A stretch of 64,000 nt of DNA from contig CM036626.1 of the NCBI GenBank assembly GCA_020746105.1, positions 21,131,001-21,195,000 of the forward strand, written 5' to 3'. Both the position numbers and the translations under genes were made by a program. The stretch is from Trogon surrucura (Eukaryota; Chordata; Aves; Trogoniformes; Trogonidae). The notes beneath the pieces were generated by a model. It searched no databases and was not told the origin of the DNA. It was given only the letters and a program-made list of their open reading frames with translations. Below, in pieces: positions 38,542-52,330 of the stretch; position 1 is the stretch's first letter; each line of letters opens with the position of its first letter.

Positions 38542-39466
38542 TTTTTTTCCAACTATTGAAATTTACTGGAGCAGCTCTATGTCTAACATCACACACGTGC
38601 AGGAGACCTTCCCAGAGTGCTGCTACATGACTCTCTACGTCCTAGGTCGTCCTGTTTGCCATAAATTGCCAGAAAAGGCGACTTGCTTGGACCCCAGGTG
38701 GATGGGCGTGCTTGTTTGAAGTGAGAAATGCAGCCAAGGCTTTCTGGTGGAGAGGAAAAACCATGATAATGCACAAAAGTATTAATTGAAATTGATTAGG
38801 TTTTTTTGCTGTACAGTCTAGAAGTGCACTAATGAGGACAACATAATTAGACGACACAACATTAACAGAGGGCGAAACAGCAAAATAGAAGATTGAAGAT
38901 CTAACTGGAATAGCAGTGCAAAAACGGAAAAATTAAATACACATCTGGCTTCATGCCTACCTTTTTTTTTTTCTTCCTTTTTTGAAGAACTGGTTCCCTG
39001 CAAACTCATCCCAAAGTCCCGTGGCTCTGGTGGGAATCAGAGGTATCCTCAGTCTTCCTTTCTTTGACCAGCAGTGCAGTTTGCACTAATTTGCAGGAAA
39101 TGTGTTGGTTCTTTCCCAATTTCTGGCATAAAAATTTAAATCATGGAAAAGTTTGCCTACACTTATGAGATAAAATTGTTTCTTTCTAATCAATCATATA
39201 GAGGTATTCCAAACCAGTGCCTCTGTAAGAAGTTGCTTTAATTTGGGGTGATTTATTCTACTCAATAAAAGCTTTACAAGTAGCTTTAAGGATCAAGCAG
39301 CTTTAAAGATCCTGTTACCTGATAGCTGTCGTGTTACTGTGTCAGAATTAGAACATAAAATCACTTAATTACCCCATTCTCTGTGTTTGGCACCTCAGGA
39401 TATTTTCCCTTTTCACATGATGAAATCAGCACATCCCCAGGCAGATTACAAATTATAAAATTAGAG

Positions 39467-39506
39467 GTGAGTATCCTCGAGTGGAAGTGAGTATTCTGAG
39501 TGGGGG
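39467..39506. repeat. Imperfect 20-bp tandem duplication
   Basis: The units 'gtgagtatcctcgagtggaa' and 'gtgagtattctgagtggggg' lie head to tail. They share the first eight bases and the GAGTGG core. This is probably an old slippage duplication. Confidence 0.5.
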
Positions 39507-39959
39507 TGGGGGGAAGTGAGAAGACCAAGTAGAATTTGCTTTATCACTTTCTTTGAATTTGTCTTCTTCAAAGCCAACTAATTTATCAGGCAGAACATTT
39601 GTAGACATAGCAGGCAATGGAGAGTATTTATGGAAAGTGAATTTTAAACTCAAACATGAATATTAATGCTGCAAAGCTAAATGTATGAGTGGGTTTTGTG
39701 GGTTTGTTTTTTTTTTATTACCAACAAAGATATAGCAAACATCGCACTGCAACTTAAATATCTGTACGTGCAGCAAAACTGAATCCCACTGTGAAACGGG
39801 ATAACAAATATTAGCATTTCAGCTGCTAAACCATGAATGCCATTTATGTGGATAAGTAATTACATAGAGAAGCTGTCTAGGACATCATATATTTGGTAAC
39901 TTTTACATGACCCAGGGAACTTGAAGGGGGAAAAGGATTGCCCATGTGCTACCGCTGGC

Positions 39960-40100
39960 AATGGAATTCATTATTATTATTTCACTCGAGTGATAGCTAA
40001 TTTATTACTTCACACGCAGCTTCCCTGTCTATATTTACCTCAACTGTCTCTGCTAATTAAAATAATTATTTTGACCCAGGGCAAATAGAGTTTGTGCTCG
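39960..40100. promoter_or_regulatory. Candidate enhancer: 12-bp palindrome plus homeodomain cluster
   Basis: The perfect palindrome TCACTCGAGTGA lies at 39982-39993. Homeodomain cores TAATTA follow at 40054-40059 and 40063-40068, with a further TAATTT nearby. The region is free of homopolymers and repeats, unlike the surrounding DNA. The combination is typical of developmental enhancers but is not proof. Neither a target gene nor activity can be read from the window. Confidence 0.28.
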
Positions 40101-40313
40101 TTTGGTAGCTTTTTTTTAAACTGCACGAAGGAGTGGAACAGTTGAAACACGAGAGGTGCGATTAGAGCAAAAAAAAAGGAGCGAAACTTCCCGTTGGTCC
40201 ATCAGAGCGTGGCTTAAGAGACGAAAGTTGATATGTGGAAACATGGCAATGTTTTAGATTTGAGTAAAGGAAGGGAAAATGGACTGGTAACAACTCGAGC
40301 AGCCTGTGTGAGG

Positions 40314-40342
40314 TTTTTTTTTTTGTTTGTTTGTTTTGTTTT
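40314..40342. repeat. Poly-T and (TTTG)n tract
   Basis: An 11-base T-run followed by several TTTG/TTTTG units. Likely length-variable. Confidence 0.8.
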
Positions 40343-43300
40343 AACCGCTGCCAGAAAAGATGCCCTCGGGAGCTGGATTGTGTGACATTTCAGGGGTGAT
40401 AAAACGGATGCACTTGGTCAGAAAAATTCTAATCCTTTTCTCCGTCCACCCCGGCCCCTTGCCACCGACAAACAATTTAGCTCACAGGAAGGGATTTTTT
40501 TTTATTATTATTTTTCTTGACAGCTTTGAGGATTTTGTCTGTCTGATTTTTGACAAAGTCAGGATCAATGTTCCACCAGACTTGCTTATGTCTTATCGCC
40601 TTCTCATGGGGCTTCTATCGCATCTATCAAGGTGGATGAATTCTTTTTATAGATAAGCAACCAAACCCTTAGACAATGCTCTTCCCTTGGCAAAAAATGA
40701 CGCCAGCACTCTTCTGCTCCACTGGGGATGGCTAGAATTCAAAAGCTTGCCAGAGATTATTTAATATTTTCATTAGCTTTTGGTGAATAGTGTCCCTTGC
40801 AATTTTTTTGACCTCTGCAGAACTAGGAAGAACATCCTCTTAATTTTTCCTTTCTGTTGTAAGGTACTGAGTATTGAGCCTTGATTATTAATACTGTGAT
40901 CTTTATGATAGCTCATTTTTTTTCTTTTTTTTCTCCTGATGCATTATGCAGATCTCATGATTTCCTCTAGCCCACCAGGATGGCTTTTATCTGGAACCAT
41001 GTTTTCTTAGGGCCTTGTCCATTCAGGTATTGTCTGTTTCCAAGACCTCACATCCCCTGTGGGCAGCCTGCCTGTGCTTGATTATCTTCACAGTAAACAT
41101 TTACCAGCTCCCAAACCTCCCCTTCCCCAAACATCCTGGCTGCTAAATGCTGTTACAGGGATGGCACCTCCTGAAACCCGGTCTTGGAACACAATTAACA
41201 GGTTTTCAGTCTTCCCTTTTCTTGCAGGCATCGTGAGTTTGAAAGACAACCTTCTGCAGAATTTATGAACTCTGTTTGTGATTCCAAAGTATTCATTCAA
41301 TTATGCGTGCCTGGATTTGTAGGAGCTGGCAGGAGCTTAAAGACATCTGCTTCTTAGGCGCGATACCACTGCCTTCCCTAGGATGCTTTACCTGGTAATA
41401 AGATTTTATTCTGTTTTTCTCATGCGATTCCCTAGTTAAAGTAGACAGGGAATTCAACCAGCAGCAATACATGTCATAACTCCCCAAAGTGGCACAATCT
41501 CTAATGGCTTATTCTACAGAAATGCAAAAAGGCCAAGAAATATCCTATATATTATTACTGCTATATTATATTTGTACTGTAGATGCACAGATAAATGTCT
41601 GTCAATAGTTCTAATTTTTAGTTTTGTTTAGGAACTGTTATGACTGAATAAGCACCTTTTTTTGTATGTCATCTTCAGGAGGTGTTTAAATAGGAGAAGA
41701 CTGCAGCAGATCCCAGAGCTCATCTGGGAATTTATTGTAATTCCCCGCTCACAGCTCTTGAAGGATCAATACCATTACTGTTAATGGGCATCACATGCAT
41801 GACTCAAGATGAAAACAGCTGCCAAATGTTGAATCGCGTTCAGTCTAACCACCTCAGCTTTATGTTCTTGCAGCACGTTGCCGGTTCAGCCGGAGCATGC
41901 ACGTTCCACCTTGTGAATGATGCGGGGGGAAAAGCCACGATGAAGCATCAGCCTGTTTCCACAACCTGTTTTGAAGATGCATCTTTATTTTTCACCGTGG
42001 TAAACAGCGCAGCCAAAGGTCACTGGAAGAAGTACGGTCCTTTCATGCAGTTTTATGTGTATCCCTGAGACTTTCAAAGCAATACCCTAAAAATATGAGG
42101 TGCCCAAGAGCACGGATGAATATTCCTTGGGATTCAGGTAGGTGGCCCTGCCTTTGCACCTTTGTGTATTTTAAATCTTTTGAAACACGTACTGCTGTTT
42201 CAAAATCTGGTTTTCGAACACTTTATTGCACTTTTAAACACGTGGCCTGACCTTACTGGATATATGCAGTCCATGTAAAGACATATTTTGATCTTATAAA
42301 CACATTTGCCTTTGTTCAATATAGTTGCAGTCTTGGTTCACTAGAGTGCCTGAAAGAAAACCATAATAATCAGCTGTGTGAAAGTGATTTTATAGTACAA
42401 ATTGGCTTGCTGGGACTGCGAAAGCATTTTGATTGTTATTTTCTCAGTGGAATAGATTGATGTGACATCTGAAATGACAGTCAGGAATAGATTCTGAACT
42501 GACACCTTCATCTCTTAATTAGTACAAGTAATTCTTTTGAACAAAATACGGTTATCATCAAGTTCGTTCTGTCCCAGTGAGATTAAAGAGTGCTTGAATT
42601 TAACTTTTTTTTTTTTTTGTCCCAGAGGTGGGATAATCCCTGTAATTACATCATATTATCCACTGTTATTCATGTACCATCTCTAGTGAAACTGGGATCT
42701 TCTGCAGATCACTTTGAATATTTAAACCAGCCGTGCCAATACCCTTCTCCTTCAACAACTGAAGATCGCTCTAGTGGAAGCGATTACTTTGATATAAAAC
42801 TCCCCTTGTTGTTGTTAAATATATGAAAATGCCGCTAGCAGAGAGGAAAAAAAACCCAAATTTGTATTCAAAATAATGTAAATGCTAGGATTTATGTGGC
42901 TATTTGTTACTCTTGTTCATTGGGTGGCACACGTTAAGAATATTCAGTATCTCCACTTTCTTCCTTCTCAGGTTGCTTCCAGAACTCCCATTCCTAACTC
43001 GCCTTTGGGATTCCCAGCAAGGTGATGAGGAGCTAAAAAGGCAGGAGTGTGTTTCCCGTCTGCTCAGCCGGTACGAGTCTGGATGTGCAGGTGTGTCAGC
43101 TTTTCAGCAGTTTGCCTGGCTCTCCCCATCACCCAGATCACACAAGGCTTTTGGTCTGGACTGCAGATGTGAGCTTTGCCTGGCAAATCTGGGCTGCTCT
43201 CTGCCAAAATCAACAGGTGATCTCTCTACTTCGAGTCAAGAATGGGTTAACGCCTGGCTTTTCTTGCAGTAATTGATGCTATGACCTCTTCTGGGGCCAG

Positions 43301-46300
43301 GGAAAGTGCTACTTCAGACCCATCCTTGGCTCTTCATGAGAACTGTGAGTTCTCTGCTGGGTCTTCTAGGTGGGATATCTCTAAAACCAGACCTTTTCCC
43401 CTGTTTGGACACAGGGACTTTGGCTGGTGAGTAACTGTTCTTTCAGGATCAGATCTCTACTGCTCTGAGTTTCCTTTAGGGTCTCTGCAACCTTTACTTT
43501 CTGCAGGTGGTTTTCTGGGCGAAAACGTATGTTTCCAGCTTTGCCTTTTCGTGCTATGCTTCAATTCAGACCCAAAAGTTCTGTTTATATTCTTACTCCT
43601 GGCATTGTAGCACTGATACACTGTTATTGAAAGAAAGAATTGGATAGAAGGACTTTCTCTTTCCAAAGCGATGCTTCTCGTGTATTCATTCTAGGTCTTG
43701 TTTACCCACAGCCCAGGATTTCAGCGTGGGCTTGGGAATAAATGGTTTTTACTTATTTCAGGCCGGGGAAAGGCTGACACAAACAGGATTTCAAGCTCTG
43801 TTCCATGTAGAGCTAGTAGTCTTTCACAACTTGTACAGAGAGAAAATGGAAAATGTCATTTGTGTTATGAATTTTGAGTATTTTTATATATATATATTCA
43901 GTATTCCCTACTGAAACCAATGTGTTCTTCTCCCAAATAGTGTCATGATGGACTTGAAAGTATTAAACCCATCCTATGCTGGTGAAATGTCAACATGTTA
44001 AAATAAATAATAAAAAAAACAAACCCAAACTCAAATATCTCCATTTCAGATGTGAAAACCGTGGCAGATAAAGAGGCTTTCAAAGGGCTTGGAGGTTCGT
44101 TTTCTGTTGAAAGCAACAGAGGAGGGAAGAGCTGTGATTTATTTATTTATCTCCTCCAACTTCCATTTCTGATCTGCCAGGTCACAGATTTCTTCAGGCT
44201 CATCATTTGTCGGGCTTTCAGTCTGTACATGTGTTAAGAACCAGGTAATGTTTTTCATCTGTTTGGCAACCCAGGTTATCTGATGCTCCCATCACCGAAG
44301 GGTATAAACACTTAGTTTTGCTTTTAGATGTAAAACTGCTCTCCTCTCCACAATGTCGGTATGCATCTTCTAAATCCTGGGATGTATGATGGCAATGTAC
44401 AAAGAGCACCTTCTGATAGGAAATTTACTCCTCGGAAGTTTTCCTGTGCTGTAAAATTGGATTTCCCTTGTGTTATAGCCTGTATATGTATGAAAAATAA
44501 ATCGTGCTCGAGGCAGAACTCAACAGTACCAAGAACTGGGAAAATTGTGGGAGTGATGGGTTGCCCAGAGCGGGGCAGGTGAGTAATTCGGAGCAGAGCT
44601 GGAGATGTGTAAAGTGGGGTGGAGTGGCCTTGCCCAAGGTCCCAGCATTTTGTCTAGTTCCATCGCAGAGGATGCCCATCGTCGATGCACGTGGCCTAGG
44701 TGATTATTTTTCACGTAGTGATGTTTTTTACAGTGCATGTTAGGGGATTAAAGTCTGCGAATCCTCTTTAGCTGCTCTGGGGATCACAGCTTTCAGAGGA
44801 CTTCTGTAATTTCTCAAAACCTGTGATCAAATGCCAAAGAAATGAGCTAGGAAGTTGTCAAAAAAAAAAATAAAGAGGGTGGCTGTGAAGGGCTATTTAG
44901 GAAGGCAGGTTTTCAGGTTGACATCAAGCAGCTCTGATACGTCGTGTCACTGCTTGAAGGGACATGCCACAACACGCTGGTCTCCTCCGAGCCTGCTCTG
45001 GAGCTGGCAGCAATTAGAGGGAGTGACGGCCGGGGACTCGGACATCCCCTGCTCGGTGCTGACGGGGTTTGGGAAGCTCCTGCTGCCCCCAGCACACGCC
45101 TTCGTGCATCAAACAGGTAGAGAGAACCTGCGGCGCCAGGGCTGCTGGGGAGGCAGTGGGTCCCTCCTCTCTCTGCTGCTTCACAAGGGGAGAGATTGAT
45201 CGTTTTTTAGCAGCTGCAGGAGCGTGGGACCGGCCCACCCAGAAGTAGAAGAATTGGCACTTGATGCCTGCTGAGCTTGCCTGTGTCTCCTGACAACGCG
45301 CACACGGGTTTTCGGGGGGAATTCATCACGTTCAGGTGAGGGAGGGGAGGATAATCTTGGAAAGAGGCAATCAGATAGTAAGAACTTGAGCTAGAAGTTT
45401 GACTGTAAGTGTGCCACCTCGGGGTGCAAGCTCTAAGTAAACCAAGTCTATTAAAACAAATGGGCTCTAAATCTGGTAATATAACACGTATTCGAGGGGC
45501 TTACGCAGACCTGGCTTTTAGACAGCCCGTTCTTCTTTGGCAGCTTCTTCTCTTAATCACCTGCTCTCGAGCTCCCGTGGATTCAATCCAGTTGTCACAC
45601 GTCCCATTAGCGTTAATCAGGTCCGGGGCCAGAAATGAACTTCATCCCTAGACTGCAGGTCTGCTCTGCCAGTTTAATTTGCAGAGAAGCCTTTGTGAGT
45701 GTTCCCGCCGTGCGCCCGAGATGAAACCGGGGGATTAGTCACGGGCTTTGAGGGCTTCGCAGTTATTCAGTGGCAGCAGCCTTGCCCAGAAGCCTTGCAC
45801 CCAAGGAGGTATTTGCAGGAGTTGGTTTAATGCAGGTTTGAGGGTAAATCCACCCATCTAGGATGGAGTGGACTCAAATCCTGGGCTGCAGGGAGAGGGA
45901 TGCGACACGCTGCGGTTGACACCCTTGTATGAAAGGAAGATACTGCTGCTCACAGGTTACTATAAATAAGAATATGTTAAAATAGCCAGTTACTCCTCCT
46001 TGGAATTAGGCTCGCTGCTTTTAAAATTTCATTAGATGACAATCTAAGTCGCAGAGAACGTGTATACGCAATCACAACTGCACAGTTCAAAGAGCTCTGT
46101 CAAAAATGGGATGCCCAAAAATACGACCTACCTTTTCTTCCGTTTCAGATTTCCAGGGAGTTATTAAAAATTAAAAGATGCCTTTAAGGAGCTTCCCAGA
46201 AAACCATTAAAATGTAGGACATAGTGTACCAGCAGGTTACAAAATGAAACAACTTTTATGCAATATATTGTGCTGCAAAGCAATTTTGTTCCAAGTATCT

Positions 46301-46729
46301 AAAGTATTTCAATTAAGAAAAATAATGATCGAGGACAAACAGCATTTCAGTGGGAAGGGATTAGATTATTTCTATGGTTACTGTGCTGGAGCTGCAACTA
46401 GAAGTAAAGTTTCAAGATCCAGGTTACTTTTTAATAAAAAATGATGCTAATGGCCAATTTTTCATACACCAAATAAACTCCTTTTTTGTTGTTGTTGCTT
46501 TTTGTCTGTTTGGTTTTTTTTTAAGCACAGGATATGAGAAGAGAGCTCAAGAGACGACATAATTTTACATGTTTAAAGTTATCTGTGTGTATCATTGCTT
46601 TGGCATCAATCGTAGCAAAGGTTTTGGCTACTCCGCGCTTGGATCTTAACACGTTCAAGTTCAAACCTGCAAACAAACCGCTGTTTCTTTTTATTTATTT
46701 TTCCTTTTCATTGACGGTAAGCCCCTCAC

Positions 46730-46748
46730 AAAAAAAAAAAAAAAAAAA
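46730..46748. repeat. Poly-A run, 19 bases
   Basis: A pure A-run in unique DNA. No retrocopied gene is recognisable upstream. Confidence 0.9.
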
Positions 46749-49700
46749 GAGATAAAAGTATATTACCGACCAAACTTTTGCATTAGGGGCTTGAGGGCTG
46801 GTTTTATGCACTTGGGGAGAGGATGTTTGTTTTCTTTTAAATCAATAGCTCTCGGAGAGCACCACGGTTACCGCTACCCCGGTGTTGCAGGCGGCTCAGG
46901 AACGAGGTGGTTTGCTTCCCGTTATCCAGCACGGCTAGAAACTACACCCAGGTAAGCCAAATATCATATGTTACTGAATAAATGGGTCTTGCCAAGACCT
47001 TGAGGAAGCTACTGTCTGTCAGTGCCTCTCCTGAAAGCAGATTTATCTCTCCCAACAGAAAAAAAAGTGAAGCAAAACGGGGCGACTATAAAACACTTGT
47101 GGGTTCCTCCAGTCTCCCAGACCACGAGCCTGACAGGAAATGTCTTTTCAAAGCTACGGTCTCTTCTTTCCTTATGTTCTCCCGGAGAGGTACCGTAGCT
47201 ACTGCGATTAATAGAGGGGGACGGGAGTAACGGTTGAACAATATTTACATTAACAGTAAATGGTTTTTCTTGGTTTTAGGGTTTGGGGATGGAAGTGACC
47301 GCAACAGCCGTGCTTGAAAATATTTTTAAAGGTCATATAAAGATGTGGAGAAAGAGCAGAAAATACTTGTAGACTGTTAAGAAAGTGTTTCATTTTAATA
47401 ACATTCCTATTCCTTGTCTCTCTTGTAACAAGAACGGCATCTGTGTAACACAGAAAAATAATCAAAGCTCTCATTTTTTTGGTGAAGAAATGAAATTTCT
47501 TGAATTGGGGCATTTGCTTTTGTTAAATGAGAGCATGGACAAAAGGTGCAAAAGAAAAAAAAAAAGGGCTTAGCCTGCCTGGAGGTGCCCACCTCTGGGT
47601 GGGGAGGGCACTGCCAAAGGCTTCACCTCAATGAGAAGAAATTAAAAAAAAATATTAAAAAGAGAAAGGATCAAAGAAGAGGGAAGAACACAGGAGCCTC
47701 TATCTTTCCCTCAGGGCCTTACCAGTTGTTAGTGAAGGTGATGACGCAAGAACAGTCAAGTCCACCTTCTTATCCTGCTGTATTAAGAGTTTATGAGGGA
47801 CAACATTTGCTTTCATTTCTCTATTGGGACAGATGTTGAAACATGATGTTGATTGCACTGGCATTGCACTAAAATTTAGAAGACTCTGCTTGTGTCTGAG
47901 TAACCATTTGAGCTTCTCTGTCTTCTCAGCCCTGCCCGATCACGTTGCTCTTCATCCCGACTCAGCAGGGAAGAAACACGGGTTGAATTTGTCATCGTGG
48001 CATTTCATGCTCAAATTAATTTAATTAGAATACGGTTTTACCTTTACTGGGATGCTGGAGATTTGTCCCTTTTCCCCCTCCCGCAATTAAAAATTAAAAA
48101 TGTTTTCTTGTAGTTGGCATGACTGATTTGCAGCTTAATTGCACCGGGCGCCTTTAGGTAACCACAGTCTGGCCACGTGCGTCAGGAAGCATACTGAGAT
48201 ATGCTTGGTCTAGGATTAGATAATTTTGCTACCTTAGAACTCAACAGCCATTTCATATTTAGTAAAACATAGGCCATGCCTTCAGCTTTGTCAGAGAGGT
48301 TCAGTTATGTTACTTTTGGGTTTTCTCATTATTTTCAAATTAAACAACATAAGTAATAAATTAAAATGATAAAATAGGAGATTATAGCATCATTTCTGGA
48401 GGTTTTAGATAAGGTATATAAAGGTGATTTTTGCCTTGTTGCACTAGCTACACTTTTTCCACTGTACTTTCCTCCCTACATTGGGTTTGAGAGGAAAACA
48501 AGAAATAGTGCCATCATCTCCGCGTAATTCTATTACTAAATTGTCAGGACATAGTCGTATTTCTGGCAGCAGTGATTCAACTCCATTTCCACCTCCACAT
48601 GGATCAGCAGTGACCTTGACATTCTTGGTCAATGCTCATGTCAAGATTGCTTGGCAGGCGCAGGTGCCAAGCTGTGGAATATAATTTCCTGACAACGTAT
48701 GGTATCTGGGTGTGTAATTGGCTTCTGGACTGTCCCTGCACAGCTATAGGGTCCTTTCCTGAGCCTCTCAGCTGGTAGTTTTTAATGACCAGGAAACCAT
48801 GAACCATCTGTCTGCACAGAATTGTGGAGCCACACAACTGTTGCTGCTTTTATACACTTCGCGTGCTCCTCTCGAAAAATATTTTAAGCGAGATCCATTA
48901 TCTAATTTTTAAAATGGGCTGTCGGATGAAGAGTAGTGGGGTTTTTTTTATATATATATAATTAGTGGCAAAGGTGCAATCATCATCGTGCAAGGGAATG
49001 CTAAAAGGCAAAATTGCATAAGCAGGGTCCAAACTGACAATCTCTAGCCACAACGAGCATTTTGAGCTACGCCGTGTCCCTGGGGATGAAAAGATGCAGC
49101 AAAATAATGGACGTTAAAGACCTCCTCCCCTCTTTTTTGCACTTGCTGCTTTGCCCATTAATGCCTGGGCAGCTGCCCAGTTTGGCCATTAACGCCTGTC
49201 CCGTGTAGGTGTGCAGGACAGCGTAGAGCCCGGGCTGCATTTCCACACGGAGGAAAGGAGTGAGAGAGAAGGAGCAGCCCGACCCCAAACCTCACAGCTG
49301 CGAGGAGCTCTCTTCTTCAGGATGCTGCGGGGAGACAGGAGTTATTTGTCCAAAGCCTGAAAGCATGGCTCGCTCAGGAGCAAGCTTGCTCTGCAAAGGG
49401 GAAAAAAAAACACCTCATGGTTAAAGTATAGTTCAGGATGTCCCTGGCAAAAAAAAAAAAAATTAATTATACAACTGGAAAAGCTTTAGGGCTATGCGGT
49501 CTGCAGAGTCAGGCTGTTTGAGTCGGTTTGTCTGTTGTGCATAGACTTGTCACTCCCCACATCCCTGGCATGCCTGTTGGCCACAGAGGGAAATTTGGGC
49601 TGCGAGACATTAATTTTTCTGCTCTTCCAATGGATAAAACTTAGTACTAAATGAAATAGATGTCTGTCAGTGCATCAACATCTCCTTCACTTAATGTCTC

Positions 49701-49987
49701 ATTAATTATTTCAAGAGTCCTCTTGGGCTCCTGTAATTCATATGTGGGACAAGGTGAGAAAAGACAACGATAGGTTGATATTGCCCCTTTGCAGCCATAG
49801 TTAGTAATAAGATCATAACAAATGTGCCAGATCTTTCTGTTGAAGCGGCGTGTGCTGCTCTTCAGGGTTTTTGATTTCTCCGTGCTAAGGGTTCGTCTCC
49901 CTCGGGTCAGCGAAGCGTGATCGTCAGGGCAGTGTGGGGCTATAGGTAATGAAAGAGGCTTTAGTACCCAGAAAGATCTTTTCTACC

Positions 49988-50021
49988 TTAAAGTGATATT
50001 TCTATATTAAAGTGATATTTC
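49988..50021. repeat. Short tandem duplication, 19-bp period
   Basis: The 15-base sequence TTAAAGTGATATTTC occurs at 49988 and again at 50007, exactly, with four bases between the copies. This is a small recent duplication. No further copies are seen. Confidence 0.85.
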
Positions 50022-52241
50022 CACCCACTAGGGGTTTTGACAGTAAATCCAGGCTCAGTATCATTTCCACTGGAATCTATAAACCAGTAAACTGGCACAA
50101 ACCCAGCCAGTTTATTTCTTGTTGGAACCTCTTCCCTCATGGTCTGGCAGTGATTTCCTCATATTCTTGACATGACAGACAGGGGTGCATTTTTTTTTTT
50201 TTTTCCTAGGAGTTATAATTTCAGAGACATCACTGAAAAACAGTCCTATCTGCTTCTCAGTGCCAATGACAGGGTGAAATACTGACAAGGACTAGTGAAT
50301 GTATACAGTAATTCGGCAGCAAATTAAGCCCTAGAAAACATCTCTTCACCGGTTCCACATGTTTTAGACAGTTAGTGAGTTGTTTCCTTCATCAACATTC
50401 TGACATAATGTAATTGTGTGTTTAAAATCCATGTTGTAGATTTTCTTGGGGCTTTTTTTTCATTAGTAGCAACACAGGGAGATGCAGGTGGACCCCAAGG
50501 GCTGAAATTAGTACCTCACACAGAAGCTCTTACTATTTGATGGTTTCCTTCTTCTCGGGGAGCTAGTTCCTGATCTTTTGTGATCATTTAATAGGTTAAA
50601 ACCTCACGAGTGCCTACTTCATTTCTATGACAATCTGCAAGACTCTGGCTCAAAACACTAAATTTCAGTTACATGAACCATCAACTAGTTTGTGTCTAAC
50701 TAGGGCACTAGTGCTACATACTGTTGATATCTTCTTTTTCTTCTGGTACATTGTACATTTTGCATGTGTGGAATTCCTGATTTGTTTGTGAATTCCTTTA
50801 ACTCTCAGCAGCAGAGGCTTTTCCATGTCTTGGGGGATGCTCTGGAAGTGCCTCAGGCTTCAGTTTTTCTAGAGAAAACAGCCAAAACCAGCATCAGTTC
50901 TGTGCCATGCAAGTGTCTGCCCATTTCCCTTCAACAGGTTGGAACAGAGTGAGACAAGGCAGGTACGTGGGATTTTTAACTATGGTTTTAATTTGAGGCT
51001 GCAGGAAATTGAGTGTAAATAGATGCAGCAATGCCTCTGCTCCCACGCTCAGCGGTCCGCATCCGAGCTGAAGTCGTTGTAATGTTCTTTTCCCTTGGAG
51101 CTACCAGTTATGCAAAGTGAAGCTTTACCTGAGTAGGGATTAGGATTTTTCATGTTGAGCTCAAACCATTTAATGGAAAGTGATATATCTGGGGAGGGAG
51201 GGGAAAAAATACCCAGGATAATAAAAAAAAAAAACCTCCGAAGCAGCCCTTAAACACAAGGATCTTATTTTAGTGCTGTGTCTTTCATAAATACTCAAAG
51301 TTATTTTGTTTCTGCCAACACTGTTTTGTTTAAAGCCAGCTGTGTTTTAGGATACAATAAGGAAGAGGAAGAGCAACCAGATTCAATAATTTTCTTATGC
51401 TTCTGGTAGTTGTTCCTCACTTGAGCACTTGCCAAGGTGCCAGAACTGACAAATTATCCAATAACACAAAACTGAAGGCAACATTGCAGTCATTGTAAAA
51501 CTGGATTTGTTTATGAAGCGTCCTTGCTGGGTTTCATAAAAGGAACGACTAATATTCAGCAAACCTGTTGCAGATCCTCCCCCACTGCCCCTTTCTTTCT
51601 CTTCCTCCTTTTTCTTTCTGGCGTCAAAAGGAGCAGAAAGTTAGGCAATTATTTACTTGTCAAAAGAGAGGAAATTCTTCAGAAAGAAAAATCGTGTGCT
51701 GCCTAACCCTTTGCAGGGTGTGAAAGGAGATGCGCCGGGTTTCTGTTCTGCTGCCGTTCCTTTGGGTTCTCCTGGCGTGGGGGGGGTCGGCGAGGGGTTT
51801 TGAGGCTGGGGCTGCTGCAGTTGAGGAATTTTTTTTCCCACTTTAGGATTATTATTTTTTTTTTTCCCCAAAGGGTAATACTGCAGTCAACTCGGTGAAT
51901 TCCTAAGTACTATATATTGAATTATAAGTAGCAGTTGATTTAATATTAAGCTTAGAATTTCCTGAAGGCTTTTGTAGGAAACGCATCGGAGCTGGCAGTC
52001 ACGGGTTTTGGGGGCTTTTTGGCATTTGTTGGGGTTTTCTTTGTTTGGTTTTACCCTGTGAACTGCAGGCAGAGGCTGCTGCCTCCTGCAGGTGTGTGCA
52101 TTTGCTGTGCCTTGTTGTGTTGCACAGGATGCCCAGAGCCAGGAGCCTTCCTGTGGAAATCGGTGCCCGCGGCAGGGAAACCAGCACTGAGCTGCAGCGA
52201 AGGCGGCAGATTAGGCTCAGCGTGGAGAAGCTTTCAGATCA

Positions 52242-52330
52242 GGGTGTTTTTTTTTTGGTGGTTTCTTTTTCTGGGTTGTTTTTTTTGGGTGTTTTTTTTT
52301 TATGTTTTGCTAACTTTGTGTTTGGGGTGA
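52242..52330. repeat. T/G-rich low-complexity tract
   Basis: Three T-runs of about 8-10 bases separated by GGTGG, GGGTTG and GGGTG. A second T/G-rich patch lies just upstream at about 52003-52050. Confidence 0.8.

Noticed and set aside
44855-45238. GC-richer segment with open frames on both strands and a CAGGTAGAG donor-like site
   Set aside because: No polypyrimidine tract with acceptor at a fitting distance, no protein motif, and a TTG start on the plus frame.
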